Positions 8,829 to 17,398 of a DNA stretch of 33,494 nucleotides are shown piece after piece (within the stretch, counting starts at the first letter, position 1; every line of letters begins with the position of its first letter). Source of the stretch: Vicinamibacteria bacterium (lineage in GTDB: Bacteria > Acidobacteriota > Vicinamibacteria > Vicinamibacterales > UBA8438); NCBI GenBank assembly GCA_022820675.1, contig JAJEFC010000306.1, forward strand, positions 1 to 33,494, written 5' to 3'. A model generated the notes under the pieces. The model was not told the DNA's origin. It saw only the letters and a list, made by a program, of their open reading frames with translations, and ran no database searches. The translations under genes and the position numbers were made by a program.

Positions 8829-11800
8829 GTGGCGTGGACAGCATTGCACGGGGCGCTCCTCGGCCGCGCCTTCAAAGGTCTGCTCGGGCGGCCCGAGCGT
8901 GGGGCGATGGCGTTCGTGCGCTGCTTGGCGCCGGAAGTAGTGGCCCAACTGGCCGTCGACGTGACCTTCGCCCCGAATGGGTGGCGGGTGCTGCGCGTGG
9001 CGGATACGGACGACGAGGCGAACAGAACCACCGACGCCGACACCGCGGTCGAGCAGCGCGAGACCAAGGGCGATGCGACGCTGCTGCTGGTCGACACGGG
9101 CCGCGCCGGCGCCGGCATGGACGGCATCTACAACGCCGCCCGCGAGGTGCACGAGACCGAGCTGTTCGCGGCAGCCGGCCGGCTCGCGGGCGCCGAAGTG
9201 ACGAGCCGGTTGTCGAGGCCCCACCGCGATTATGCCGAGCGCGCAATCCGCCGTGCGCAGGGCGTCGGCCGCCACGACAGCGTCTCGCCTTGGGTGGAGT
9301 TCGACTTTCTGTGCCGCGTCGCCGCGCACCGGCGGCATCCCGGCGAGTACCTGCACCTGCTCGGTCTGTGGCCCATCGCCCCCGCGGCGGACGGAGACGC
9401 CGGCGGGGAGCTCGCCGCCTCGCGCCGGTTCGTGGATCGCCTGCTCGGCGTCGCCGCCGCTCGCCTCACCGTCCCTGCACGCATCGCATCGCTCGGGATC
9501 GCGGCGACCGGCGCGCAGCGGCAGGACCTCGAACGCTTCCTTGGGGAAGCGGCGGCCCGACCGTTGCGCGACGCCCTGCAGGCGCTCGCCGACCAGCCTC
9601 ACCTGTGGGTCGGGTCCCTGCCGGTCGACCCGCCCGACGACATCCAGTCCATCGAACTCACCTCGTGGCGGAACCGGAACGGCAGAATCGCCAGGTGGTC
9701 GGGGTTGGAGGAACCGTCCGAGGCAGAGGCGCCGGAGCTCGTCCTGAAGCCCGACGCCCAGTCCGCGAAGGATTACACGAACCTGGAGGTCCGGTGGAAG
9801 GCCAGGCCGGCCGACCTTGAGAAGAACGCTGTCGACTACCGCGTGGCGGTGCTGACGGACCAGGACGAGGAGCTGGCCGCTCGCGACGTTCGCCACTCCG
9901 CCCGCCAGCAGGAGAAGTGCCGGTTCAGCAACGACGACTTCTCGGCGCTGAGCGACGACGCCCTGCTGTCGGCCCGCGTGGTCGTTTCCGTCATCGGCCG
10001 CGACGAGATCGAGCGGCAGCCGAGCGAAGAATTCGTCATCCGGTTCGGCGAACGGCCGGAGACGACGGCCGTCGGCGCGGGCCGCAAGGTCCGCACCTTA
10101 AGTGAAGGGCTCATCGAGGGCTCGGGGAGAGAGATCGCGGCCGGCGTCCCCGAGAACCCGAACTGCATCGCCGCCGACGCACGGGGCTTCGTGGTGCTGC
10201 GTCCGCCCGACGCGCGGCGGCGCAAGAGCTTCCGGGTGTTCCGCCCACCGTTGATCCGCGACGTGGAGAGCGAGTGGACGAGTCGCCAGGGCGCGCTCGG
10301 GCACTGGCGGGTGCGCGTCCGAGCGTCGGGCGAACGGGCGGCGGCGCTGGAGTTCGTCCCGGCGGAGGGCGGTGACGGTACCGCGTGGGGCCGCACCGTC
10401 GCCGCCAGCCGGCGGCTGGCGGAACGGTTCCTGGCCGCCGGCGGCGGAGTCGGCCAGGTCCACGACGACCGGTCCAGGTCGTTCGACGCGGTGAAGGAGT
10501 ACGTGCTCGCGTGGACCGCGCTGCTCGACGACGGCGGCCCCTCGCTCGCCATCTGCAACACGGTCGAAGTGCAATCGCTGTCGGGACGGACCATCGGCCT
10601 GATCGTGCTGCCGGCCCATCCGTTGCGCGTCGCCTGGCTGGCCGCCTACGACAACCTGCTGTTCCACGCGGTCTTCGACGAGGGGCAGGCGCCCGGGCAG
10701 GTAAGGGACGAACTGCGGGGGCTGGACGGCGCGATGTTCCCCGCACTCCTCCCCAACCCGGTCGGCGGGGCGTTCGTCTTCGCCGACACGCTGGGGTTCC
10801 ATGCGGTGGGCATGGTGCCCGATGACGACCGGGAGCCGAAGGCAGCGGTGGCGGTGCTCGCACGCACCCTCGGCGAGAGCGAGTCTTCGGAGACCGCACC
10901 GACCGTCGGCGAGCAAAGCGCGGCGGTCCTCGGGAACGAGATCGTCAAGTATCTCGAATGCCACGACTCATCCCGCCTGCTGCGGATGCACGCCCTCCGG
11001 GCCGGCGACGGTCTGACCGTCGCGCGAGCCCTCGGCCGCGTGCACAAGCACTACGGCGGGGCCGGCGACGAGACGGACGACGACGCGGCGGACATCGCGA
11101 GTGCCGAAACCGCAACCACCCCCGCTTTCACGCTCGACCTGTATCCATCCCGCGAGCAGCGCCCCATCGCGGGGCGATTCATCGCGGAAGCGCGGGAAAA
11201 GCGACGCAGCGGCGCCGGCGTCCTGGCGACCGATGACCAGTGGATGCTCGAATCGATCAATTTACCCGGCGGTATCGCGCTCCCCCGCCTGCGGTGGGCG
11301 CGCAAGCAGAGCGGCGACCCGGAGACGGCGGCGCACCTTGCCGTGGCGTTCGACACGTTCGAGTCCCGAGTGGAGATCGACGCGGGGGACGCACCGACCG
11401 CCCCGTTTCGAGCGTTCGGCCTGATGTCGTTCTTCGAGCGCGACTTCACGGCCGCGCCGACCCCTTCCTGGCGCAGCGTCGTGCCGCGGTCCGGCGGCGG
11501 CGAGAAGCACCCGTCGGAACGGGGCCACACCGAGCGGCTGGACCGCCTGGGCCAGAGGATCCTGGAGGCGGTCGCACGGCACGTCACCAAGGGTGACGGC
11601 GATCCGACTTCGCACACGGGGTGGCGCTGGCCCTGGGGCGTTTCGAACACGACCGGTGACGCGAAGCACGGAGCCCCGGTACTTCGCACGACGATCCCAC
11701 CCGAGAAAGCCGACAGCATCACGGAACTCCACCGCTTGTGCGACTGGGTGGTCACCCTGGATCGCAATGCCGGCATCGAGTACTTCGACTCGCCGCAGGA

Positions 11801-14171
11801 CAATCGGGACATCTACGACGCCTATGTCATCGACTGCGTGCCGGAGCGCGAAGACCTCGGCTGCCTGCAACTGATCACCTCGACCAGCAATATCGAGGAG
11901 GTCCACGACCTGCTTGACGACGCACTGGTGCGACTGGGGCTCAGCCGCACGCGGCGGAACGCCGAGTTCCTGCTGGAGCACCTCAAGTCGCTGAGCGGGC
12001 GGCTCGCCATCCGTCTGACCGGCAACGCCGCCCCGACGTCGGAACTGATTGCGCTCGCCATCGCCCGCGCCAACTGCCGCGGGGCGACGGAGAACGATGC
12101 CTGTTGGACGTCGCTGGACCGCGGCTTCCTCGTGCCGGTGGACGATGTGCGCGACCTGCTGCCGCCGCTTCGCGACCATGGTGACAACGGCGACAGCGGG
12201 GACCGGCAGACCCGTCCAGACCTGATCCACGTCTCGACACAGCCGCGACGCGGGCTCACCTTCCGGTTCATCGAGGTCAAGCACCGGCGCCATCTGCGCC
12301 AGGCGCGCGGGCCGGAGCTGCTGCGCAGCATCCAGGAACAGACCGTCGCGCTTCGCTCGCGCTGGTACGAGTGGTACGGCCATGAGCACGTGTACTCCGC
12401 GTTCCGCGCGCTACGACGCGCCAAGCTGGCGCGGGTGCTGCGCTTCTACGCGGACAAGGCGCACCGGCACGGGCTGCCGACGGAACGCTACCGGGAAATC
12501 GTCGCCGAGCTCGATCGGCTGGTCGAGAGGGGTGCGGACTACGCCTTGCAGCCGGCGCCGAACGCCGACCGCGGCTGGGTGTTCTGCCCCGAGTACGCAG
12601 GACAGGAGCCGCTGGAGATCTCGCCGGCCGGTTCCGCTGTCCGGATCTTCCTCTTCGGCCCCGGCCGGTTGCCGGACGCCGACTTTCGTTTCGGGACGGA
12701 CCCCGCGGCGGCCGGAGCGGCCAGTCCGCCCGGGACTGGGACACCGGGCAACGACGGGCGCATGGAGACCGCCTCCTCTCGCAGCGCGACGCCGACGGTC
12801 CCCGGCAGGAACCGGACCGCCGACGCAGCCAAACCCAGTTCCGGCAGAGAGAGCCAAGCCGCCGACGTAAGCGGATCCGGCTCGGACACGCCGGATCCGA
12901 GCGGTCGGGCCGCCCACGCAAGCGAAGTCACGCCGGACCCGGAGGACCGGACCGGCGGCGGAGGTGGATCCGGCCCGACCGCGCCGGATCTGAACGGCGG
13001 TCACGGTGAGGCATCGGGCGGCGACGGCAACGCCCCTCCACGGCCCATGGTTCCTAGCGGCGATCCGACGCGCCCGGGGGGCGAGACGGCCGCGGACGGC
13101 GTCGCGCCGGCCGAGGTCTCCACGCCGGTTCCCGCCATCACGCTGGGCGCGGACACCCTCACCGGCGTCGACGTGCAGTGGCCCCTGACCGTCAAGGGCA
13201 ACCCGCACCTCCTCATCGCCGGTCTGCCCGGCATGGGCAAGACGACCTGCCTGCTCAACCTGTGCCGGCAGATGGTGGCCGCGGGCGTTCATCCGATCAT
13301 ATTCTCCTATCACCAGGACATCGACGAACGGCTTGTTGACCTCGTTGACTCCGTGCGGTTCGTCGACTTCGACGGTCTGGGATTCAATCCGCTGACGGTG
13401 ATGAACCCCGAATCGCCGCGGGCGCACCTCGACGTCGCTGGATCCTTGCGGGACATCTTCGGCGCCATCTTCCCCGAGCTGGGCGACTTGCAGTGCGAGA
13501 ACATCCGCCGGGCGATCAAGGAGAGCTTCAGCGAAGCGGGTTGGACCGGGGCGCAGGGAGGAGCCCGGGAGCCGGAGTTCGGTCGTTTCGTCGAGATTCT
13601 GCGCGACGAGCCGAAACCTGATCGCGGACTGCGTACGTTGTTGGCGCGTCTGACCGAACTTGACGACTACGGTTTCTTCGCTCCCGGAGAGACTCGCGAG
13701 AGTCTCTGGAAGAGCGACCGGCCCACCGTAGTTCGAATCCACGCGACCCAGAACGATGCGTTGCAGCGGGCGTTCGCCTCGCTCGTATTCTACGGCCTGC
13801 ACAAGGACATGTTCCGCCGAGGCATTCAAGAGCGAATCACGCATGCCCTGATCTTCGACGAGGCCCATCGAGCGGCGGGGCTGAAGTTGATCCCGAGGAT
13901 GGCCAAGGAGTGCCGGAAGTACGGCATCTCTCTCGTGGTGGCGTCCCAGGAAGCCAGAGACTTCGACGCCTCGTTGTTCTCCGCCATCGCCAACTACCTC
14001 GTGCTGCGCTTGACCGACGTGGATGCCAAGGCACTGGTCCGGAACGTCGCCACGGCGCGCCAGGAACGCAGCTTGATCGACAAGATCAAGCAGATGGCCC
14101 GGTTCAGGGCGCTGTACTTCTGCGAGGGAAGACACCGGCCTTCGTCCGTGGGACTTCAAGCGCTGGACTGA
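8829..14171 (+). CDS. Giant HerA/FtsK-type ATPase with PD-(D/E)XK-like motif (MAD8/DptH-like)
   Basis: 1780 aa from GTG 8829, one base after the previous stop, with GGAGG at 8817-8821 inside the upstream gene: translational coupling. The C-terminal ATPase has Walker A GLPGMGKT (1465-1472), Walker B ALIFDEAH with D1677/E1678, and the sensor-like run SLVVASQEARDF seen in HerA/DptH-like DNA translocases. Further upstream, D1131 (DLIHVS) and E1149-V-K1151 (FRFIEVKHRR) match a PD-(D/E)XK nuclease core, followed by an Arg-rich helical region. A flexible Gly/Ser/Asp/Pro linker (about 1300-1430) separates the two. The first ~1100 residues match nothing I can name. Likely the DNA-translocating effector of the operon, similar in plan to DptH and MAD8. 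ATPase assignment is strong; nuclease activity is tentative. Confidence 0.88.
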   Translation: MAWTALHGALLGRAFKGLLGRPERGAMAFVRCLAPEVVAQLAVDVTFAPNGWRVLRVADTDDEANRTTDADTAVEQRETKGDATLLLVDTGRAGAGMDGIYNAAREVHETELFAAAGRLAGAEVTSRLSRPHRDYAERAIRRAQGVGRHDSVSPWVEFDFLCRVAAHRRHPGEYLHLLGLWPIAPAADGDAGGELAASRRFVDRLLGVAAARLTVPARIASLGIAATGAQRQDLERFLGEAAARPLRDALQALADQPHLWVGSLPVDPPDDIQSIELTSWRNRNGRIARWSGLEEPSEAEAPELVLKPDAQSAKDYTNLEVRWKARPADLEKNAVDYRVAVLTDQDEELAARDVRHSARQQEKCRFSNDDFSALSDDALLSARVVVSVIGRDEIERQPSEEFVIRFGERPETTAVGAGRKVRTLSEGLIEGSGREIAAGVPENPNCIAADARGFVVLRPPDARRRKSFRVFRPPLIRDVESEWTSRQGALGHWRVRVRASGERAAALEFVPAEGGDGTAWGRTVAASRRLAERFLAAGGGVGQVHDDRSRSFDAVKEYVLAWTALLDDGGPSLAICNTVEVQSLSGRTIGLIVLPAHPLRVAWLAAYDNLLFHAVFDEGQAPGQVRDELRGLDGAMFPALLPNPVGGAFVFADTLGFHAVGMVPDDDREPKAAVAVLARTLGESESSETAPTVGEQSAAVLGNEIVKYLECHDSSRLLRMHALRAGDGLTVARALGRVHKHYGGAGDETDDDAADIASAETATTPAFTLDLYPSREQRPIAGRFIAEAREKRRSGAGVLATDDQWMLESINLPGGIALPRLRWARKQSGDPETAAHLAVAFDTFESRVEIDAGDAPTAPFRAFGLMSFFERDFTAAPTPSWRSVVPRSGGGEKHPSERGHTERLDRLGQRILEAVARHVTKGDGDPTSHTGWRWPWGVSNTTGDAKHGAPVLRTTIPPEKADSITELHRLCDWVVTLDRNAGIEYFDSPQDNRDIYDAYVIDCVPEREDLGCLQLITSTSNIEEVHDLLDDALVRLGLSRTRRNAEFLLEHLKSLSGRLAIRLTGNAAPTSELIALAIARANCRGATENDACWTSLDRGFLVPVDDVRDLLPPLRDHGDNGDSGDRQTRPDLIHVSTQPRRGLTFRFIEVKHRRHLRQARGPELLRSIQEQTVALRSRWYEWYGHEHVYSAFRALRRAKLARVLRFYADKAHRHGLPTERYREIVAELDRLVERGADYALQPAPNADRGWVFCPEYAGQEPLEISPAGSAVRIFLFGPGRLPDADFRFGTDPAAAGAASPPGTGTPGNDGRMETASSRSATPTVPGRNRTADAAKPSSGRESQAADVSGSGSDTPDPSGRAAHASEVTPDPEDRTGGGGGSGPTAPDLNGGHGEASGGDGNAPPRPMVPSGDPTRPGGETAADGVAPAEVSTPVPAITLGADTLTGVDVQWPLTVKGNPHLLIAGLPGMGKTTCLLNLCRQMVAAGVHPIIFSYHQDIDERLVDLVDSVRFVDFDGLGFNPLTVMNPESPRAHLDVAGSLRDIFGAIFPELGDLQCENIRRAIKESFSEAGWTGAQGGAREPEFGRFVEILRDEPKPDRGLRTLLARLTELDDYGFFAPGETRESLWKSDRPTVVRIHATQNDALQRAFASLVFYGLHKDMFRRGIQERITHALIFDEAHRAAGLKLIPRMAKECRKYGISLVVASQEARDFDASLFSAIANYLVLRLTDVDAKALVRNVATARQERSLIDKIKQMARFRALYFCEGRHRPSSVGLQALD

Positions 14172-14218
14172 GATCGGCCGGGATTGACGGACAGTGCGCG
14201 TCCGCCAGCCGTCGGGCA

Positions 14219-14233
14219 GACCGCGTAGCGGTC
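14219..14233. terminator. Hairpin between convergent operon and Uma2 gene
   Basis: A six-base stem GACCGC/GCGGTC with loop GTA lies in the 60-base gap where the ATPase gene and the opposing Uma2 gene converge, overlapping the Uma2 stop codon by two bases. There is no U-run on either strand, so it is at best a weak bidirectional terminator. Confidence 0.3.
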
Positions 14234-14945
14234 AGCGTGGGCCGGCGGCCTCCAGCCGATCCGCGACACGGCGGGCGAGGGCCCGCGAGAACTCCGCCTG
14301 AACGGGCGGGCTGCCGCGGGCGAACAGGCGATCGAGATCCGCGCTGGTCAGACCGGGACAGACGGCGCTCTTCTCGACGAGCCGGCACCCTGCGGCGGCC
14401 CCGGCGTCCGACTTCCAGATGGCTGCACGTTCCAGGCGATGGTTCGTCCAGACTTCCTGGACGCCCATCCGGAAGTACGGCCGGAGCTTGTGACGCGACC
14501 GCCGGCTGCGGTCGATCTCGACGACCAGGGTGGGCGGCGGCAGGCCCGTGCGCACGTCGACGTAGCCCTCCACCTGCTCCAACGCCCGCGCTGCTTCGGC
14601 GTCGAGATAGAAGCTGGCGTCCGCCTCGAAGGCCCCGTCGTCGCTCAACAGACGCGTCGCCCCGGTGGCGCGCCACCAGACATCCGGGCCGCTGTCGGCG
14701 AGGGCGTCCGCAACGCGGAAGACGAATTGGCCGGCCGCCATCGTCTGCACTTCATGCGTCATGTCCGGCACGGCCACGAACTCGGCGAGGCCGCTGTGCT
14801 CGTCGTACCGGCAACGCGGCGCGTCGTCGTGGTCGGTCAGGCGGTCGAAGAGCGCGCGCGGCATCGCGACCTCGATCCGCACCGGGGCGTCGGGGCCCCC
14901 GGCCGGCCGGCGAGCCACGTCCGTCGCAGTGGTCGCTGTTGCCAT
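14232..14945 (-). CDS. Uma2 family PD-(D/E)XK endonuclease-like protein (long form, copy 1)
   Basis: 237 aa, starting at ATG 14945 with GAGG just upstream. The Uma2 (DUF820) core is complete: D109 in GAFEADASFYLD and E143 in PPPTLVVEID, then a basic stretch (DRSRRSRHKL) and YFRMGVQEVW. Family members have a restriction-endonuclease fold and are often numerous in a genome; their biological role is not settled. This form has an extra N-terminal third (PVRIEVAMPRALFDRL) compared with the canonical ~185 aa Uma2 protein at 18733. It lies 13 bases downstream of a broken paralogue, so the pair is a tandem duplication. A third, intact copy is at 30724. Confidence 0.88.
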   Translation of the reverse strand: MATATTATDVARRPAGGPDAPVRIEVAMPRALFDRLTDHDDAPRCRYDEHSGLAEFVAVPDMTHEVQTMAAGQFVFRVADALADSGPDVWWRATGATRLLSDDGAFEADASFYLDAEAARALEQVEGYVDVRTGLPPPTLVVEIDRSRRSRHKLRPYFRMGVQEVWTNHRLERAAIWKSDAGAAAGCRLVEKSAVCPGLTSADLDRLFARGSPPVQAEFSRALARRVADRLEAAGPR

Positions 14946-14958
14946 TCCTCAACGGCCT

Positions 14959-15635
14959 TCACTGTCCGCACAAGTCGGATTCGCCTCTCAACGCCGGGGA
15001 GGCGTCGAGGATTCGCTCGGCGATGCGGCGTGCGAGACGCTGGGAATGTCGGGCCTGCTCGCGCGGGTCCCCGCTGGTGCAGAGCGGAGCGAGATCGGTG
15101 GCGGTCAGCCCCGGGAGAACGATGCTGGACGAGACCGACCGGAAGCCCTCGGCCGCACCTGCATCGGGCGTCCAGATGGTGACGCCGGCCTTCGGATCCG
15201 ACGTCCATGCTTCCTTGACGCCCATCCGGAAGTAGGGGGCGAGCTTGGCGTCGGCTTCGAAGGCGCCGTCGTCGCTCAGCAGACGCAACGCACCGGTCGC
15301 CTGCCAACCGACGTGGCGCCCGCGTTCGGCGAGCACGTAGCGGACACACGACACCAGGTCGCCGATGGCCCAGGCCGGCCCCTCATGCGCCACACCGGGC
15401 TCGGCCACGAACTCCGCGAGCCCCGTGAGTTCGTCGTACCGACAGCGGGGCGCGTCGTCGTGGTCGGTCGATCGAAGAGGTCGCGCGGCATGGCGACCTC
15501 GATCCGCACCGGCGCGTCGGGGCCGGCGGTTGGGGCCGGCATGCCGGCCGGCGCGTGAACGACGTCGGGGGCGGTCCGCGCCGGCTTGCCGCCCGGCGGG
15601 CGAACGACGTCGGGAGCCACGGTCGACGAGCCCAT
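14959..15635 (-). pseudogene. Broken Uma2 paralogue (copy 2): frameshift and catalytic-core deletion
   Basis: Compared with copies 1 and 3, two lesions are visible. First, four bases are missing around 15468-15471: the protein reads PVRIEVAMPRDLFDR in one frame and resumes as TDHDDAPRCRYDE in another. Second, an in-frame deletion of about 126 bases near 15247 joins GAFEADA directly to KLAPYFRMG. This removes the 42 residues that hold the catalytic Glu (VVEID) and the basic stretch. The start at 15635 is taken by homology with copy 3, whose -10/start region is almost identical. The remaining sequence is still close to copy 3, so decay looks recent. It cannot encode an active nuclease. Confidence 0.85.
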
Positions 15636-15641
15636 GTGTCG

Positions 15642-15647
15642 AGCATA
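15642..15647 (-). promoter_or_regulatory. Extended -10 box of Uma2 copy 2, leaderless spacing
   Basis: On the minus strand TATGCT is preceded by TGC, giving the TGn extension of an extended -10 promoter. Exactly six bases separate it from the ATG at 15635. The same layout is kept at Uma2 copy 3. Confidence 0.5.
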
Positions 15648-15666
15648 GCACAACGCCACCGAATCA

Positions 15667-15688
15667 GCCGACCCGCCCGGGGGTCGGC
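15667..15688. terminator. Stable GC hairpin in the Uma2/abiE gap
   Basis: An eight-base perfect stem (GCCGACCC/GGGTCGGC) with loop GCCCGG lies just upstream of the broken Uma2 gene. It is about 215 bases past the end of abiEii, in an otherwise featureless 267-base gap (15636-15902). It could end abiE transcription, but there is no U-run. Confidence 0.3.
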
Positions 15689-15902
15689 GGACCACCGTCG
15701 GATCGACGAGCCAACCGTGAACCGGCGGCCGAAGTCCGGGCAGGGCGGGCGCCCGGTCTCCGAACCATCCTCAGGTCCGGGCAGGGATCGTCAACGCCAA
15801 TCTCGCGGTCGCCGAGCCGGCGGCCCGCCGCGACCCCTGGAGGACCGCCGGACGACCCTGGATCAGCGGAACGGTCCGTCACCCGCCAGCCCGGCGTTCT
15901 GC

Positions 15903-16703
15903 TCATGCGGCGAGAACCGCGTCGAGATTGGCCCGTTGCAGAAGCGCCGCGTCGGCCGGGCGCTCCAGGAAGGGCTCCACGTCGCGGATCAGGACGCTGG
16001 TGTCCAGGTCGGCGAGCCGTGCCCGAAGCAGGCGCTGCCAGTCCGCGGCCCGGTGGCGACCGGGGCCCTGCGTCTGGTCCAGGGCATGCTGGAGGAGCGC
16101 CACGTTCGGCGCGACCGGCGGCCGACGCGACCGGTACCACACCAGGTCGAACCAGTCGCGGCCCTTCGGATACTTGCGCGTCAGCAGTGCGTGCAGCTTG
16201 CCGACCATCAGCGACGGCAGGTCGTAGTGACCGATCACGAACGTGAAGTGGCGGGTGACGACGGAGCGCCTGACCGCCGCTCCCGCCGGGGGACGGGTGT
16301 CGATCTCGATCTTGATGGAGAGCTTCTGCTCCTGATGACCGGACAGACCCGCTTCCGCCAGCAGCGACGCGGTCCGGACCCAGGCGACCTGCACCGGCTT
16401 GCGGTCGATCCAGCGGACCGTGCTGTCGAAGCGGGCGAGATGGAGGTCCCGCTTGAGCTTGCGCAGCCAGCGCTCGGGCTCGTAGCCATCGGACGAGACC
16501 TGCGAGAAATCGAGGTCTTCGGAGAACCGCGGGAGGTCCTCGAGAAACCGCAGCGCGGTGCCGCCGACGAACACGATCGCCCGCGAGGCCTCGCTCTCGT
16601 GGAGCGACCGCATGACGAAGGCCTGGAGGTACTCGCGCAGGGCGTTGAGCCTGCGCCCGGGATCGTCGAAACGCAACGCCGCGTCGAGAGCCCGGTCCTT
16701 CAC
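15903..16703 (-). CDS. abiEii: AbiEii-type nucleotidyltransferase toxin
   Basis: 266 aa from GTG 16703, which overlaps the abiEi stop as GTGA. The nucleotidyltransferase signature is clear: FVGGTALR (46-52), then RFSEDLDF with D63 and D65, KIEID, and the C-terminal motif KLHALLTR...KGRDWFDLVWY typical of AbiEii. Family members act as the toxin of a type IV toxin-antitoxin system and cause phage abortive infection; some add pyrimidines to tRNA acceptor stems. It depends on the preceding antitoxin gene for co-expression. All family motifs are intact and the length is near normal. Confidence 0.93.
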   Translation of the reverse strand: MKDRALDAALRFDDPGRRLNALREYLQAFVMRSLHESEASRAIVFVGGTALRFLEDLPRFSEDLDFSQVSSDGYEPERWLRKLKRDLHLARFDSTVRWIDRKPVQVAWVRTASLLAEAGLSGHQEQKLSIKIEIDTRPPAGAAVRRSVVTRHFTFVIGHYDLPSLMVGKLHALLTRKYPKGRDWFDLVWYRSRRPPVAPNVALLQHALDQTQGPGRHRAADWQRLLRARLADLDTSVLIRDVEPFLERPADAALLQRANLDAVLAA

Positions 16704-17338
16704 AGGTCCACACCGTCTTCCCCCGCGTCGCAGCATTCGCTCCACACGCGCACGGCGCGCAGAATGCGAGGCTTCCCCATGCGCCGCGCGTAGGCCTGCA
16801 GACGGCGTCGGTCGACCACCCCGGTCTGCTGAAACCGCATCTCGATCATCCGCGGGCGGTCCCATTCGCCGCTGCTCAGGTGAAACAGGTCGAGCAGCGC
16901 CTTCTCGGCGGTGGCGAGCACGACCTCGGCGCCGGCGATGGAGACGGTACGGTAGCCGAAGAAGAAGCTCCGCTTGATGGCGGTGTAGCGGAACGCGCCG
17001 AACGGGTTGTCGAACCTGCGCGGCGTGCGCGTGGTGACGCTGGTGTAGGCGGACACGCCCTCCGGGATCAGACCGAGGGACCCGAGCGCCCAGAGCCCGC
17101 TGATGTAGGAAGGCGTGTACAGCGCGTTGGCCAGGGCGGCCGGTGAGACGGGAACGCGGCGATAGCGATCGACGAACGTGTACATGCCGCGGCGAAGCGG
17201 CACCAGCTTTCCGGCCCGGCTCCAGCGGTGAAGCTGATTCACCGCGCCCGAATGCGATTCCTCCGTCAACTGCACGACCGTGGCGAGATCGAAGAAGGGC
17301 ATCGCGCCCAGCAGCTCGACGGCTGTATCGAGACGCAT
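16700..17338 (-). CDS. abiEi: AbiEi-type antitoxin and transcriptional repressor
   Basis: 212 aa from ATG 17338 (a GTG one codon upstream at 17341 is also possible). The N-terminus is a winged-helix DNA-binding region (ATVVQLTEESHSGAVNQLHRWSRAGKLVPLRRGMY). It is followed by the AbiEi body with YISGLWALGSLGLIPEG, VTTRTPRRFDNPFG and VVLATAEKALLDLFHL, all characteristic of AbiEi antitoxins. These repress the operon by binding inverted repeats in the promoter and counteract AbiEii without forming a stable complex. The gene overlaps abiEii by four bases. Confidence 0.92.
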   Translation of the reverse strand: MRLDTAVELLGAMPFFDLATVVQLTEESHSGAVNQLHRWSRAGKLVPLRRGMYTFVDRYRRVPVSPAALANALYTPSYISGLWALGSLGLIPEGVSAYTSVTTRTPRRFDNPFGAFRYTAIKRSFFFGYRTVSIAGAEVVLATAEKALLDLFHLSSGEWDRPRMIEMRFQQTGVVDRRRLQAYARRMGKPRILRAVRVWSECCDAGEDGVDL

Positions 17339-17346
17339 CACTCTCG

Positions 17347-17376
17347 ATAATCGGCAATAACGCCTATTTTTGTCAA
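17347..17376 (-). promoter_or_regulatory. abiE promoter
   Basis: On the minus strand TTGACA (17371-17376) is followed after 18 bases by GATTAT (17347-17352). The -35 is a perfect consensus and the -10 matches at 4 of 6. The spacer includes GGC-N6-GCC, a possible AbiEi operator half-site pair. The predicted transcript start (about 17340) falls within the GTG/ATG start codons, so the message is essentially leaderless. The region is AT-rich against its surroundings. Confidence 0.7.
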
Positions 17377-17398
17377 TGGCTCACCCACATTCACCAGC

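Noticed and set aside
12700..13130. Repetitive Gly/Ser/Asp/Pro stretch inside the HerA ATPase as a possible tandem repeat or phase-variable tract
   Set aside because: Units are irregular and no short nucleotide period is kept; it reads best as a flexible protein linker.
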